Shown one piece after another: positions 1 to 5,788 of a DNA stretch of 7,506 nucleotides. A program made the position numbers and the translations under genes. The stretch is from CAISIP01 sp031403955 (GTDB taxonomy: Bacteria > Pseudomonadota > Gammaproteobacteria > Burkholderiales > Burkholderiaceae_C), in the NCBI GenBank assembly GCA_031403955.1, contig JANNGR010000507.1, positions 1-7,506 of the forward strand. Direction: 5' to 3'. Under the pieces are notes generated by a model. That model saw only the letters and a list, made by a program, of their open reading frames with translations. It ran no database searches and was not told the origin of the DNA. Each line of letters starts with the position of its first letter. Position 1 is the first letter of the stretch.

Positions 1-132
1 ACCAGCATCGACAAGGCCGCGTGGCAGGCGGAACTGAAACTACACGCGGACCTGTTTCAGCAGCTCGCCTACCACCTGCCGAAAGAATTGCAGGAGACCA
101 AGGCGCGCATCGAGATACGCTTGGCGGCCTGA
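1..132 (+). CDS. pckG: Phosphoenolpyruvate carboxykinase (GTP), C-terminal fragment
   Basis: The window opens inside this gene: frame 1 is open from base 1 and stops at TGA 130-132, giving the last 43 residues. The tail reads as an amphipathic helical end with a Trp (residue 8 of the fragment), a LHADLFQQL-like stretch and a YHLPKEL segment. This resembles, from memory, the end of bacterial GTP-type PEP carboxykinases (Trp-x-Ala-Glu-Leu ... LFxxLxxxLPxEL). The enzyme converts oxaloacetate and GTP to phosphoenolpyruvate, GDP and CO2 in the cytosol, at the entry to gluconeogenesis. No catalytic residue lies in this fragment, so the name rests only on tail resemblance. The gene converges on the minus-strand gene ending at 161, with a 28-base gap and no obvious hairpin terminator in it. 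Confidence 0.7.
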   Translation, partial: TSIDKAAWQAELKLHADLFQQLAYHLPKELQETKARIEIRLAA

Positions 133-160
133 TATTTTTCAAGCCGCGCCGCGATTGCGA

Positions 161-886
161 TCAACCTGGCAAATATTGCCAGTGGGTCGGCAAGCCGGCC
201 AGTGGCGTGGTCCGGAACGCAGCCCGCGGGCCGGGGTAGGTGGCGCTCAAAGTGCCGAGCGGGCGCCGGCCCAGCCAGGCCCGGCCAAGTGCCTGGCTGG
301 TGGCCTGCCTGGCAATGTTGGCGCGGGATATCGCGGCCTGCACCTCGGCCATGATGCGTGGGTCGCGTTGCGCGGTAGTCCATAAGCGTGCGTCGGCATG
401 CGAGCGTGCACGGCGGATGAACCAGGCCCTGATGGCTGTGCGCGGCGCCTTTTGTTCCGGCACGGCCGCCATTTCTTCCATGCAGGCGGCGTAACCTGTG
501 GCGGCCTGGATGTCGGCCATGATGCGCGGGTCGTTTTCGGACAGTGCCCTCAGGCAGCTGTCGGAGCGCCGCTGGGCACGGCGTGCCTGCCAAGCGTCAA
601 GAAGGCCTGACCAGCGCGCTGCAACGTCGTCCGCCGCATGGGTGAACAAGGCCAGACAAGCGAAAACCAACGCCCAGATGCTGATCCAACCGAGCAACAA
701 ATGGCCGTCGGCAAAGGTGTCGACAACACGGTCCGCGGCTACCACCAGCGCTGAAACAATCGCTGCCAGCAGCATGGCGGCAAGGCCTTTGCCGCCACTT
801 GCGCGCGTTGTAAACGCCTGGGTTGGCGCAGCGCTGGCGGTACTGCCGGCCAGGGTCGGGTTTTCGGAGGAAGCAAGCTTGGACAT
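161..886 (-). CDS. Hypothetical two-TM membrane protein with duplicated DPRIMA tail repeat (paralogue of upstream gene)
   Basis: Function unknown; I do not recognise a named family. From the ATG at 884-886 (starting MSKLASS) it has 241 residues. A Ser/Thr/Ala-rich N-terminus (1-31) is followed by two hydrophobic segments (about 34-55 and 62-83). Each resembles its counterpart in the neighbouring gene, including an Asp near the end of the first (residue 52) and a DGHLL turn between them. The rest is helical and charged and carries DPRIMADIQAA (119-129) and, 56 residues later, DPRIMAEVQAA (175-185). The C-terminal tail (A..LPTH..Y, about 230-238) echoes the paralogue's tail. The frame stays open upstream to a TTG at 992-994, but that would overlap the upstream gene. 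The MSK start leaves a 61-base gap, yet no Shine-Dalgarno is visible, so the start is uncertain. Probably cotranscribed with the upstream paralogue. Confidence 0.75.
   Translation of the reverse strand: MSKLASSENPTLAGSTASAAPTQAFTTRASGGKGLAAMLLAAIVSALVVAADRVVDTFADGHLLLGWISIWALVFACLALFTHAADDVAARWSGLLDAWQARRAQRRSDSCLRALSENDPRIMADIQAATGYAACMEEMAAVPEQKAPRTAIRAWFIRRARSHADARLWTTAQRDPRIMAEVQAAISRANIARQATSQALGRAWLGRRPLGTLSATYPGPRAAFRTTPLAGLPTHWQYLPG
320..445 (-). repeat. Internal protein repeat, copy 2 (DPRIMAEVQAA)
   Basis: Encodes residues 148-189 of the downstream membrane protein. The 11 residues ending at the motif's Asp (165-175) match the single copy in the upstream paralogue (113-123) at 6 positions (D, R, W, A, Q, D). 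The first copy matches it at only 3, so this second copy looks the closer relative of the paralogue's motif. Confidence 0.6.
488..613 (-). repeat. Internal protein repeat, copy 1 (DPRIMADIQAA)
   Basis: Encodes residues 92-133 of the downstream membrane protein. It aligns with residues 148-189 at a constant offset of 56 residues (168 bp): Ala-Trp at 98-99 matches 154-155, Arg-Arg 102-103 matches 158-159, and DPRIMA 119-124 matches 175-180. About 17 of 42 positions are identical by hand count. Confidence 0.65.
500..790 (-). repeat. Diverged tandem gene duplication, downstream copy
   Basis: This segment encodes residues 33-129 of the downstream membrane protein. It aligns gaplessly at protein level with 1053-1343 (residues 37-133 of the upstream gene), covering both membrane segments and the first DPR[IL]MA motif. 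Hand count gives about 55 percent identity. Identity is densest in the first membrane segment (KGLAAMLLA), at the DGHLL turn, in WALVFA-LALF, and at the DPR motif. The level of divergence indicates an old duplication rather than a recent repeat. Confidence 0.8.
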
Positions 887-947
887 GGTGGGTGGTGGTT
901 TCAATCGGATTGGAAGGGGGACGGTCTTTGGCCAGTCATTCGCGGCT

Positions 948-1451
948 TCAGAACGGTTTGTATTGCTCCGGGCGGTGCGTCGGCATATCGGCAAAGGGCC
1001 AATACGGCAACGGTTCGCCCGCAGCCAAAGCTTCGCGTTCGGCGCGCAGACGTGCTGCCTGCAGGTCGGCCATCAGGCGGGGGTCGGCTTGCGCTATGGC
1101 CCAATAACGCTCGTCATTGGCGCGTTGCGCCCGCGCCTGTGACCAGTGCTCAAACCCGGCGATTACACTTGCCGACCAATCGCGTGTTGCCTCGGCAAAC
1201 AGCGCCAGGGCGGCAAAAACCAGCGCCCACAATGTCACCCAGGCCATCAGCAGGTGTCCATCGGTCCAGGTACTGATGATCTGGTCAGCAACTACGACCA
1301 GGGCCGAAACGGCGCCGGCGAGCAACATGGCGGCCAAGCCTTTGGCGCCTCTGAAACCGGTGCCGAGCCGCCGCACCGCAGCAATGGCGGCTTCAACCCG
1401 CATGACACCACGGTGTTCTTTCGGATAATCGGTATTGATAAAGCTGGTCAT
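948..1451 (-). CDS. Hypothetical two-TM membrane protein (first of a tandem paralogous pair)
   Basis: A 167-residue protein of unknown function. The start ATG at 1449-1451 has a good Shine-Dalgarno AAAGGGG (1459-1465 on the minus strand) with a 7-base spacer, and a sigma-70-like promoter lies further upstream. A basic, amphipathic N-terminus (about 11-35) precedes two hydrophobic segments (about 38-59 and 66-87) joined by a short TDGHLL turn. This suggests a helical hairpin in the inner membrane. The tail (about 100-143) is charged and probably helical or coiled, holding one DPRLMADLQAA motif (123-133), and the end (about 154-167) is Pro/aromatic-rich. Residues 37-133 align without gaps to residues 33-129 of the downstream gene, about 53 of 97 identical by hand count. 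This supports both reading frames as real and the pair as a tandem duplication. Confidence 0.8.
   Translation of the reverse strand: MTSFINTDYPKEHRGVMRVEAAIAAVRRLGTGFRGAKGLAAMLLAGAVSALVVVADQIISTWTDGHLLMAWVTLWALVFAALALFAEATRDWSASVIAGFEHWSQARAQRANDERYWAIAQADPRLMADLQAARLRAEREALAAGEPLPYWPFADMPTHRPEQYKPF
1053..1343 (-). repeat. Diverged tandem gene duplication, upstream copy
   Basis: Partner of the 500-790 segment, separated from it by the remainder of both genes. It encodes the two membrane segments and single DPRLMADLQAA motif of the upstream gene. Confidence 0.8.
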
Positions 1452-1458
1452 GGTATTT

Positions 1459-1465
1459 CCCCTTT
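1459..1465 (-). promoter_or_regulatory. Shine-Dalgarno for the upstream membrane-protein gene
   Basis: AAAGGGG on the minus strand, ending 7 bases before the ATG at 1449-1451. This fixes the start of the 167-residue protein. Confidence 0.75.
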
Positions 1466-1498
1466 CGGTATTGCAGGCGGAACTGCTTGCATGCCTTC

Positions 1499-1527
1499 AT
1501 ATTAGGGTTAACACTAGTACGATTCAA
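1499..1527 (-). promoter_or_regulatory. Sigma-70-like promoter for the membrane-protein pair
   Basis: Read on the minus strand: -35 TTGAAT (1522-1527), a 17-base spacer, and -10 TAATAT (1499-1504). Each hexamer matches the consensus at 4 of 6 positions and the spacing is ideal. Transcription would begin near 1492, giving a leader of about 40 bases before the ATG at 1451. It interlocks with the plus-strand promoter described next. Confidence 0.55.
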
Positions 1528-1536
1528 CTTTATATT
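1508..1536 (+). promoter_or_regulatory. Sigma-70-like promoter for the LysR gene
   Basis: -35 TTAACA (1508-1513, 5 of 6 matches), a 17-base spacer, and -10 TATATT (1531-1536, 5 of 6). The start of transcription would fall near 1543. That leaves about 40 bases before the ATG at 1584 but only about 10 before the ATG at 1554, which favours the later start for the LysR protein. Confidence 0.6.
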
Positions 1537-1538
1537 GA
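1524..1538. promoter_or_regulatory. Short dyad overlapping both divergent promoters (possible LysR operator)
   Basis: TCAA, 7 bases, TTGA: a 15-base dyad with 4-base arms. It covers the plus-strand -10 and part of the minus-strand -35. LysR-type proteins commonly bind A/T-rich dyads in the divergent region next to their own gene. The arms are short and could arise by chance in this AT-rich stretch, so operator function is a guess. Confidence 0.25.
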
Positions 1539-1583
1539 TGATTACAGTTATTCATGCTGATGATAAATAGGCGCTTTATCTTT

Positions 1584-2549
1584 ATGCCACCCAGCCCTGC
1601 CCCGATCAACTTCCGCACCCTCGACCTGAATTTGCTGCGCGTGTTCGACGAGGTAATGGCCGAGCGCAGCCTGACACGTGCAGCACGCAACCTGTCGTTG
1701 ACGCAGCCGGCAGTAAGTAATGCCTTGCGCCGACTGCGCGAAACACTGGGCGACGAACTGGTGCGCCGCAGTGGGCAGGGCATGGAACCCACACCACGCG
1801 CGTTAACCGTGTGGCCGGCCGTGCGTGACGCGCTGCGGCAATTGCAGCAGTCGCTGGCGCCAGACCGCTTTTCGCCGGCCGAGGCTGAGAATACGTTTGT
1901 GCTTGCGATGGCCGATGCGACCGCAGCGGAACTGATACCCGGCCTGGTGGACATAATCGAGGCCGAGGCGCCCGGTGTGTCTTTGCGTGTGGTGCCGCTT
2001 GCCACCCGCGACCCGCGCAAATTGCTGGACGAAGAAGCGATTGATCTGGCCGTGGGTTACTTTCCGGCCGTGCTTGCAGACCTGACCGCCCGCGCGCAGG
2101 TGGGCAAGGCGGTGGCTTTTGCGCACCAGCGACTGTACGCCAGCGAATATGTTTGCGTCATGCGCCAAGCGCATCCTTTGGTCAGCGGGCCGATGACGAT
2201 GAACCGCTTTTGCGCCGCGCGGCATTTGCTGGTCAGCTTTAGTGGGCGCCCGTTTGGCTTCATCGACGATGCGCTATCCATCCTTGATCGCAAGCGCCGC
2301 GTGGTACTGACCGTGAACCAGTTTTTCACTGCCGCACGGGTGGTGGCCAATTCAAACCTGCTTAGCGTCTTGCCGCGCCACTTTGTCGGGATTGCCGGCG
2401 TCGCCGATGGACTGGTGTTGCGTGAACTGCCATTTGCCATGCCGCCGGTAAATGTCGACGCGTTGTGGCACAGCCGCCTGGAGCAAAGCAGTGCACACCG
2501 CTGGCTGCGCCAGGTTATTGGTCGCTCAGTGCAGCCGGTTGCCAGGTAG
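1584..2549 (+). CDS. LysR-family transcriptional regulator
   Basis: A 321-residue DNA-binding regulator counted from the ATG at 1584. The N-terminal winged helix-turn-helix is clear: DLNLLRVFDEV (14-24), then SLTRAARNLSLTQPAVSNALRRL across 29-51, then LGDELVRR (55-62). This is the classic LysR signature. A linker helix and a periplasmic-binding-protein-like effector domain follow (about 105-310), with a NodD-group-like opening (about NTFVLAMADATAAELIPGL) and an acidic DEEAIDLAVGYFP stretch. The length is typical for the family. An upstream in-frame ATG at 1554 would add ten residues but sits only about 10 bases from the predicted transcription start; a weak AGGCG lies 10 bases before 1584. 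The effector is unknown. It is transcribed divergently from the membrane-protein pair, the usual geometry for a LysR target, and is followed 12 bases later by the phosphoesterase gene. Confidence 0.9.
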   Translation: MPPSPAPINFRTLDLNLLRVFDEVMAERSLTRAARNLSLTQPAVSNALRRLRETLGDELVRRSGQGMEPTPRALTVWPAVRDALRQLQQSLAPDRFSPAEAENTFVLAMADATAAELIPGLVDIIEAEAPGVSLRVVPLATRDPRKLLDEEAIDLAVGYFPAVLADLTARAQVGKAVAFAHQRLYASEYVCVMRQAHPLVSGPMTMNRFCAARHLLVSFSGRPFGFIDDALSILDRKRRVVLTVNQFFTAARVVANSNLLSVLPRHFVGIAGVADGLVLRELPFAMPPVNVDALWHSRLEQSSAHRWLRQVIGRSVQPVAR

Positions 2550-2561
2550 AGCAGGCGCGCG

Positions 2562-3392
2562 ATGAAAATCCAGCTGCTGTCGGACCTGCACCTCGAAGTG
2601 CATCCGCATTTCGTGCCGCAAGCCGCACCTGGCGCCGACGTGCTGGTGCTGGCGGGCGACATTGGTTCGTACCAGAACGGCTCGCAACTGGTCGACGCCG
2701 ACTTCGGTCTGCGGCGGTTTTCGCCGCTGCACGGTTGGCCGACACCGGTACTGTTCCTGCCAGGCAACCACGAATACGACATGCAGGATTACGACGCCGC
2801 GCATGCGCGTTTGCGTGAAACCTGTGAGCGCCTGGGCCTGGTCTGGCTGGAGCGTGAAGTGCTGCTGCTGCAAGGCGTGCGTTTTGTCGGTACCACGTTG
2901 TGGACCGACTTCGATGCGCTCGGTCCAGCCTTCGACGCCGCCGGCGCCACCATCGGGCAATTGCTGGCGGCGCGCGAGAAGGCGTTTCGGGCGGCGAATT
3001 TTTACCTGCGCAAGACCGGCAGCACGCGTTTTGGCGCACCTTTACTGGCGCCGGAAGTGCGCGAGCTGGCGCTGGCGTGCCAGGCCTGGCTGCGACCGGC
3101 ACTGCAGCAGCCCTATGCCGGCACCACCGTGGTGGTGACCCACTTTGCGCCCAGCCTGCGTAGCGCGGACCCGCGCTACGGCTTGACGCCGGGTACCGCC
3201 GGTTTCTGCAATACGCTGGATCATTTGCTGCGGCACGCCGATGTCTGGTTGCACGGCCATCTGCATGCGCCGAGCGACTATCTGCATGGCGGCTGCCGCG
3301 TTGTCGCCAATCCGCTGGGTTATGCGCGCAAGAACGAGCAGAGCCGATTCAGGCCCGATCTGGTGATAGACACCAGTCCGGTTTCCAATTGA
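2562..3392 (+). CDS. Calcineurin-like metallophosphoesterase
   Basis: A 276-residue cytosolic phosphoesterase with the full set of dimetal-site motifs: SDLHLE (D8, H10), AGDIG (D33), GNHEYD (N69, H70), THFAPS (H194) and HGHLH (H233, H235). These are the standard ligands for two divalent cations, usually Mn or Fe, in the calcineurin/Mre11 fold, so the protein should be catalytically competent. The substrate cannot be read from sequence; relatives hydrolyse phosphodiesters, cyclic nucleotides, nucleotides or phosphoproteins. There is no signal peptide. The gene starts 12 bases after the LysR stop with no room for a separate promoter, so the two are probably cotranscribed. Its TGA stop lies inside the FNR-type box of the next gene. 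Long antisense frames over this gene are Arg-rich shadows. Confidence 0.9.
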   Translation: MKIQLLSDLHLEVHPHFVPQAAPGADVLVLAGDIGSYQNGSQLVDADFGLRRFSPLHGWPTPVLFLPGNHEYDMQDYDAAHARLRETCERLGLVWLEREVLLLQGVRFVGTTLWTDFDALGPAFDAAGATIGQLLAAREKAFRAANFYLRKTGSTRFGAPLLAPEVRELALACQAWLRPALQQPYAGTTVVVTHFAPSLRSADPRYGLTPGTAGFCNTLDHLLRHADVWLHGHLHAPSDYLHGGCRVVANPLGYARKNEQSRFRPDLVIDTSPVSN

Positions 3393-3402
3393 TTTGGGTC
3401 AA
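3389..3402. promoter_or_regulatory. FNR/ANR/FixK-type binding box upstream of uspA
   Basis: TTGAT-TTGG-GTCAA matches the consensus TTGAT-N4-ATCAA at 9 of 10 defined positions. It is centred at about 3395.5, overlapping the stop codon of the phosphoesterase. The centre lies about 41 bases upstream of the start site implied by the -10 at 3424-3429, the class II position for CRP/FNR-family activators. This suggests induction at low oxygen or by nitrogen oxides, as is known for universal stress protein genes in several proteobacteria. Confidence 0.65.
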
Positions 3403-3423
3403 CCCGCCGGTTGTCATGCGGGC

Positions 3424-3429
3424 TACACT
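3424..3429 (+). promoter_or_regulatory. -10 element of the uspA promoter
   Basis: TACACT, a 4 of 6 match to TATAAT. No matching -35 hexamer is apparent at 17 bases, which fits an activator-dependent class II promoter using the box at 3389-3402. Transcription would start near 3436. Confidence 0.5.
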
Positions 3430-3457
3430 GATTCGATTCAACCAATGGAGCCAGCGC

Positions 3458-3889
3458 ATGAAAATCCTGCTCGCTGTCGACGGCAGCGCCTACACCAAGA
3501 AGATGCTGGCCTACCTGGTCACACATGACGACACGTTTGCCAAGGGTAGCGACTACACCCTGTTCACTGCACAGCCGGCGTTGCCGCCCCGCGCGCGGGC
3601 GGCGGTGGGCAAAGAGGTGGTAGACAGTTACCAAACGGAAGAAGCCGAGCGGGTGCTGGCGCCGGCGGCCAAGTTCCTGCTGCGCCACGGCATCGACGCC
3701 AAGAGTTCCTGGAAGGTAGGCCCGGCAGGTGAGTCGATAGCCAGGTTCGCCGATGCCGGCAAGTTCGATTTGTTGATCATGGGCTCACACGGGCACGGCG
3801 CGCTGGTCAACCTGGTGATGGGCTCGGTGACCGTTGGCACATTGCCGCGTACCGGTGTTACTGGTCCGGTAGTTGCGGTCGCGCGTTAA
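3458..3889 (+). CDS. Universal stress protein (UspA family, ATP-binding type)
   Basis: A 143-residue single-domain Usp protein, normal for the family. It begins MKILLAVDGS, with the conserved first strand and Asp8, and ends with the nucleotide-binding signature G-2x-G-9x-G-S at 109-123 (GSHGHG...VMGS), then a terminal strand PVVAVAR. The signature predicts ATP binding; such proteins usually act as cytoplasmic dimers supporting survival under starvation, oxygen limitation or other stress. The ATG at 3458 is chosen because GGAG (3446-3449) precedes it by 8 bases. The frame extends back to a TTG at 3389, but those 23 residues are not Usp-like and would span the predicted promoter. Regulation by an FNR-type activator is likely from the upstream box. 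The 3' end overlaps the convergent TetR gene by 32 bp. Confidence 0.92.
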   Translation: MKILLAVDGSAYTKKMLAYLVTHDDTFAKGSDYTLFTAQPALPPRARAAVGKEVVDSYQTEEAERVLAPAAKFLLRHGIDAKSSWKVGPAGESIARFADAGKFDLLIMGSHGHGALVNLVMGSVTVGTLPRTGVTGPVVAVAR

Positions 3890-4493
3890 GCCCGTCAAAA
3901 CAGGTGCTCAGCACCAGTTCGACGATCTGGTCGTCAGTGTGTTGTCCACCCACCTGCAAAAACTCCAGCACCGGATCGCAGGCGCGCGCATACAAGGTGT
4001 AGAGCACCGCGATGGCCGGCAGCTTCTTGCTGATCGAGCCGTCGGCTTGCGCGGCCTCGATCCAGCCGCCGAGCCGGTCGCTGACGTCCATCAAGCCGTC
4101 CATGTAGTCCTTGTTTGCCAGCAACGTGGCGCGCAGGCTAGAGTTCTGGCTCGGCAGCGAGGGCATGTCGCCCGCGAGTTTGACGGCCATCGTCCAGCGT
4201 GCGGCAGCGCGCAGGTTTTCGAGTGGTGAATCGTGTTCCGGCAACGATTCGAAAAACGCCTGGGCCTGGCGCATGACGCGCACCATGGCGGCGGCGGCCA
4301 GATCTTCCTTGCTCGGGAAATGTTTGTACAGGCTGGCTTTTGCGATCCCCACCTTGGCGGCCACTTCGTCCACCGTCATGGCTTCGAATCCCTTTTCAGC
4401 CAACAGGCGATTCACCGCCTGGACGATCGCTTCTTCGCGCACCTTGAGCATTTGCGCCTTGAATGAAAGCCGGGGTGCGAGATTGGTTGTCAT
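3858..4493 (-). CDS. TetR/AcrR-family transcriptional regulator
   Basis: A 211-residue protein. The N-terminal domain is typical TetR: helix 1 around 15-33, AEKGFEAMTVDEVAAKVGIA through 51, then KASLYKHFPSKEDL (52-65). The helix-turn-helix spans about 40-59 and ends with the hallmark LYKHF. The remainder (about 75-205) is the all-helical ligand and dimerisation domain, which is variable and gives no effector. The ATG at 4491-4493 lies 4 bases after the dadA stop, so translation is probably coupled and the regulator is made from the dadA transcript. It may repress its own operon or sense a D-amino acid-related ligand, but this is only inferred from position. Its last codons overlap uspA on the other strand. 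Confidence 0.9.
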   Translation of the reverse strand: MTTNLAPRLSFKAQMLKVREEAIVQAVNRLLAEKGFEAMTVDEVAAKVGIAKASLYKHFPSKEDLAAAAMVRVMRQAQAFFESLPEHDSPLENLRAAARWTMAVKLAGDMPSLPSQNSSLRATLLANKDYMDGLMDVSDRLGGWIEAAQADGSISKKLPAIAVLYTLYARACDPVLEFLQVGGQHTDDQIVELVLSTCFDGLNARPQLPDQ

Positions 4494-4497
4494 CGGT

Positions 4498-5772
4498 TCA
4501 GTGCGATTTGGTAAACGCCTGCCGGTAACGGTCGACGGTCAGGCCGTCCAGGCTGATTTCGGTCGGCCGGCCCGACATCAGGTCGGCCATGACGCGCCCG
4601 GTACCGGCCGCCATGGTCCAGCCCAGCGTGCCGTGGCCGGTGGCCAGATACAGGTTGGGGTACGGCGAGCCGCCTACCACCGGTGTGCCGTCGGGTGTCA
4701 TCGGCCGCAAGCCGGCCCAGAACTCGCCCTTGCGCACATCACCGGCGCGCGGGAAAAGATCGCTCAACACATGGTTGAGCGTGCCGCGCCGGGCCGCGCG
4801 TAAAGCCAGGCTGTAGCCAGCCAGCTCAGCGGTGCCGCCGACGCGGATGCGGTCCCCCAGCCGTGTCACGGCCACCTTATGGGTTTCGTCCATGATGGTC
4901 GATTCGGGCGCGAAGTTGGCGTCTTCTATCGGCACGGTGATTGAATAACCCTTGACCGGGTAGACCGGAATACGAATGCCGATCGGTTTGAGCACCAGCG
5001 GCGAATAACTGCCCAGTGCCACCAGGTAAGCATCCGCCGTGAGTGTTCCCTGGTCGGTCGCCACACCGGTGATTCGCGCGCTGTCACTGGAGATGCCCCT
5101 GATATGGACGCCGTAGCGAAAATCCGCGCCCAGAGCCTGTGCCAGCGTTGCCAGATTTTGCGTGAACTTGAAGCAGTCACCGGTTTCGTCGCCCGGCAGG
5201 CGCAAGGCACCGACAAACTTCTCCTGCACCAACGCCAGCGCCGGCTCGACCCGGATGTAACCGGCGCGGTCCAGCAACTGGAACGGCACGCCGTATTGCT
5301 TCAGGATCTCGACATCCTTGCCGGTTCCGTCAAGTTGCGCCTGGGTCCGGAATAGCTGCAGCGTGCCCTGGCTGCGTTCGTCGTAACGAATGCCGGTGTC
5401 GGCGCGCAACTGGCGCAGGCAGTCGCGGCTGTATTCAGCCAGGCGCACCATCCGGCCCTTGTTGACCGCGTAACGCGCCTGCGTGCAATTGCGCAGCATC
5501 GAAGCGCCCCAGCGCCACATGGCAGGGTCGAGCATGGGCCAGATCACCAGCGGGCTGTGTTGCATCAGCATCCACTTGATAGCCTTGACCGGAACCCCTG
5601 GACCGGCCCAGGGCGCCGAGTAGCCGGGGGATACCTCGCCGGCATTGGCGAAACTGGTTTCCATCGCCGGGCCGCTCTGGCGGTCGATCACCGAAACCTG
5701 GTGTCCGGCTTTTGCCAGATAGTAGGCGCTGGTCGTGCCAATCACGCCGCTGCCAAGGATCAGTATTTTCAT
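4498..5772 (-). CDS. dadA: D-amino acid dehydrogenase (FAD-dependent, small subunit type)
   Basis: A 424-residue flavoenzyme, close to E. coli DadA (about 432) and resembling it along most of its length. It begins with a Rossmann FAD motif, GSGVIG (7-12), after a hydrophobic strand. It then shows ETSFANAGEVSPGY, KAIKWML, a KGRMVRLAEYSRDCLRQLRA block, TLQLFRT, DETGDC, and near the end GLRPMTPDGTP (354-364) and ATGHGTLGWT (377-386). DadA oxidatively deaminates D-amino acids such as D-alanine to 2-oxo acids plus ammonia at the inner membrane, passing electrons to the respiratory chain. The start ATG (5770-5772) is preceded by a purine-rich GGAAGG (5776-5781). No dadX/alr racemase is adjacent; a TetR gene follows instead. 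It is divergent from the VOC gene. Confidence 0.96.
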   Translation of the reverse strand: MKILILGSGVIGTTSAYYLAKAGHQVSVIDRQSGPAMETSFANAGEVSPGYSAPWAGPGVPVKAIKWMLMQHSPLVIWPMLDPAMWRWGASMLRNCTQARYAVNKGRMVRLAEYSRDCLRQLRADTGIRYDERSQGTLQLFRTQAQLDGTGKDVEILKQYGVPFQLLDRAGYIRVEPALALVQEKFVGALRLPGDETGDCFKFTQNLATLAQALGADFRYGVHIRGISSDSARITGVATDQGTLTADAYLVALGSYSPLVLKPIGIRIPVYPVKGYSITVPIEDANFAPESTIMDETHKVAVTRLGDRIRVGGTAELAGYSLALRAARRGTLNHVLSDLFPRAGDVRKGEFWAGLRPMTPDGTPVVGGSPYPNLYLATGHGTLGWTMAAGTGRVMADLMSGRPTEISLDGLTVDRYRQAFTKSH

Positions 5773-5788
5773 GCACCTTCCATTGCGG

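Noticed and set aside
133..160. Possible terminator between pckG and the convergent membrane-protein gene
   Set aside because: There is a short T-run (135-139) but no stable hairpin before it on the plus strand.
69..593. 174-residue minus-strand frame
   Set aside because: It is an out-of-frame shadow of the downstream membrane-protein gene, His/Arg/Pro-rich, and runs through the end of pckG. I also checked whether it could be a frameshifted continuation of the paralogue and saw no homology.
887..994. N-terminal extension of the downstream membrane protein to a TTG at 992-994
   Set aside because: It would overlap the end of the upstream paralogue, has a basic, low-quality sequence unlike the paralogue, and starts with TTG. 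The ATG at 884-886 fits better.
2057..3102. Long antisense frames of 241 and 195 residues over the LysR and phosphoesterase genes
   Set aside because: Arg/Ala/Ser-rich compositions typical of high-GC shadows, without motifs, opposite two genes with complete family signatures.
3389..3457. 23-residue N-terminal extension of the universal stress protein from TTG 3389
   Set aside because: It would overlap the phosphoesterase stop and the predicted promoter. The ATG at 3458 has a good Shine-Dalgarno and begins the conserved first strand.
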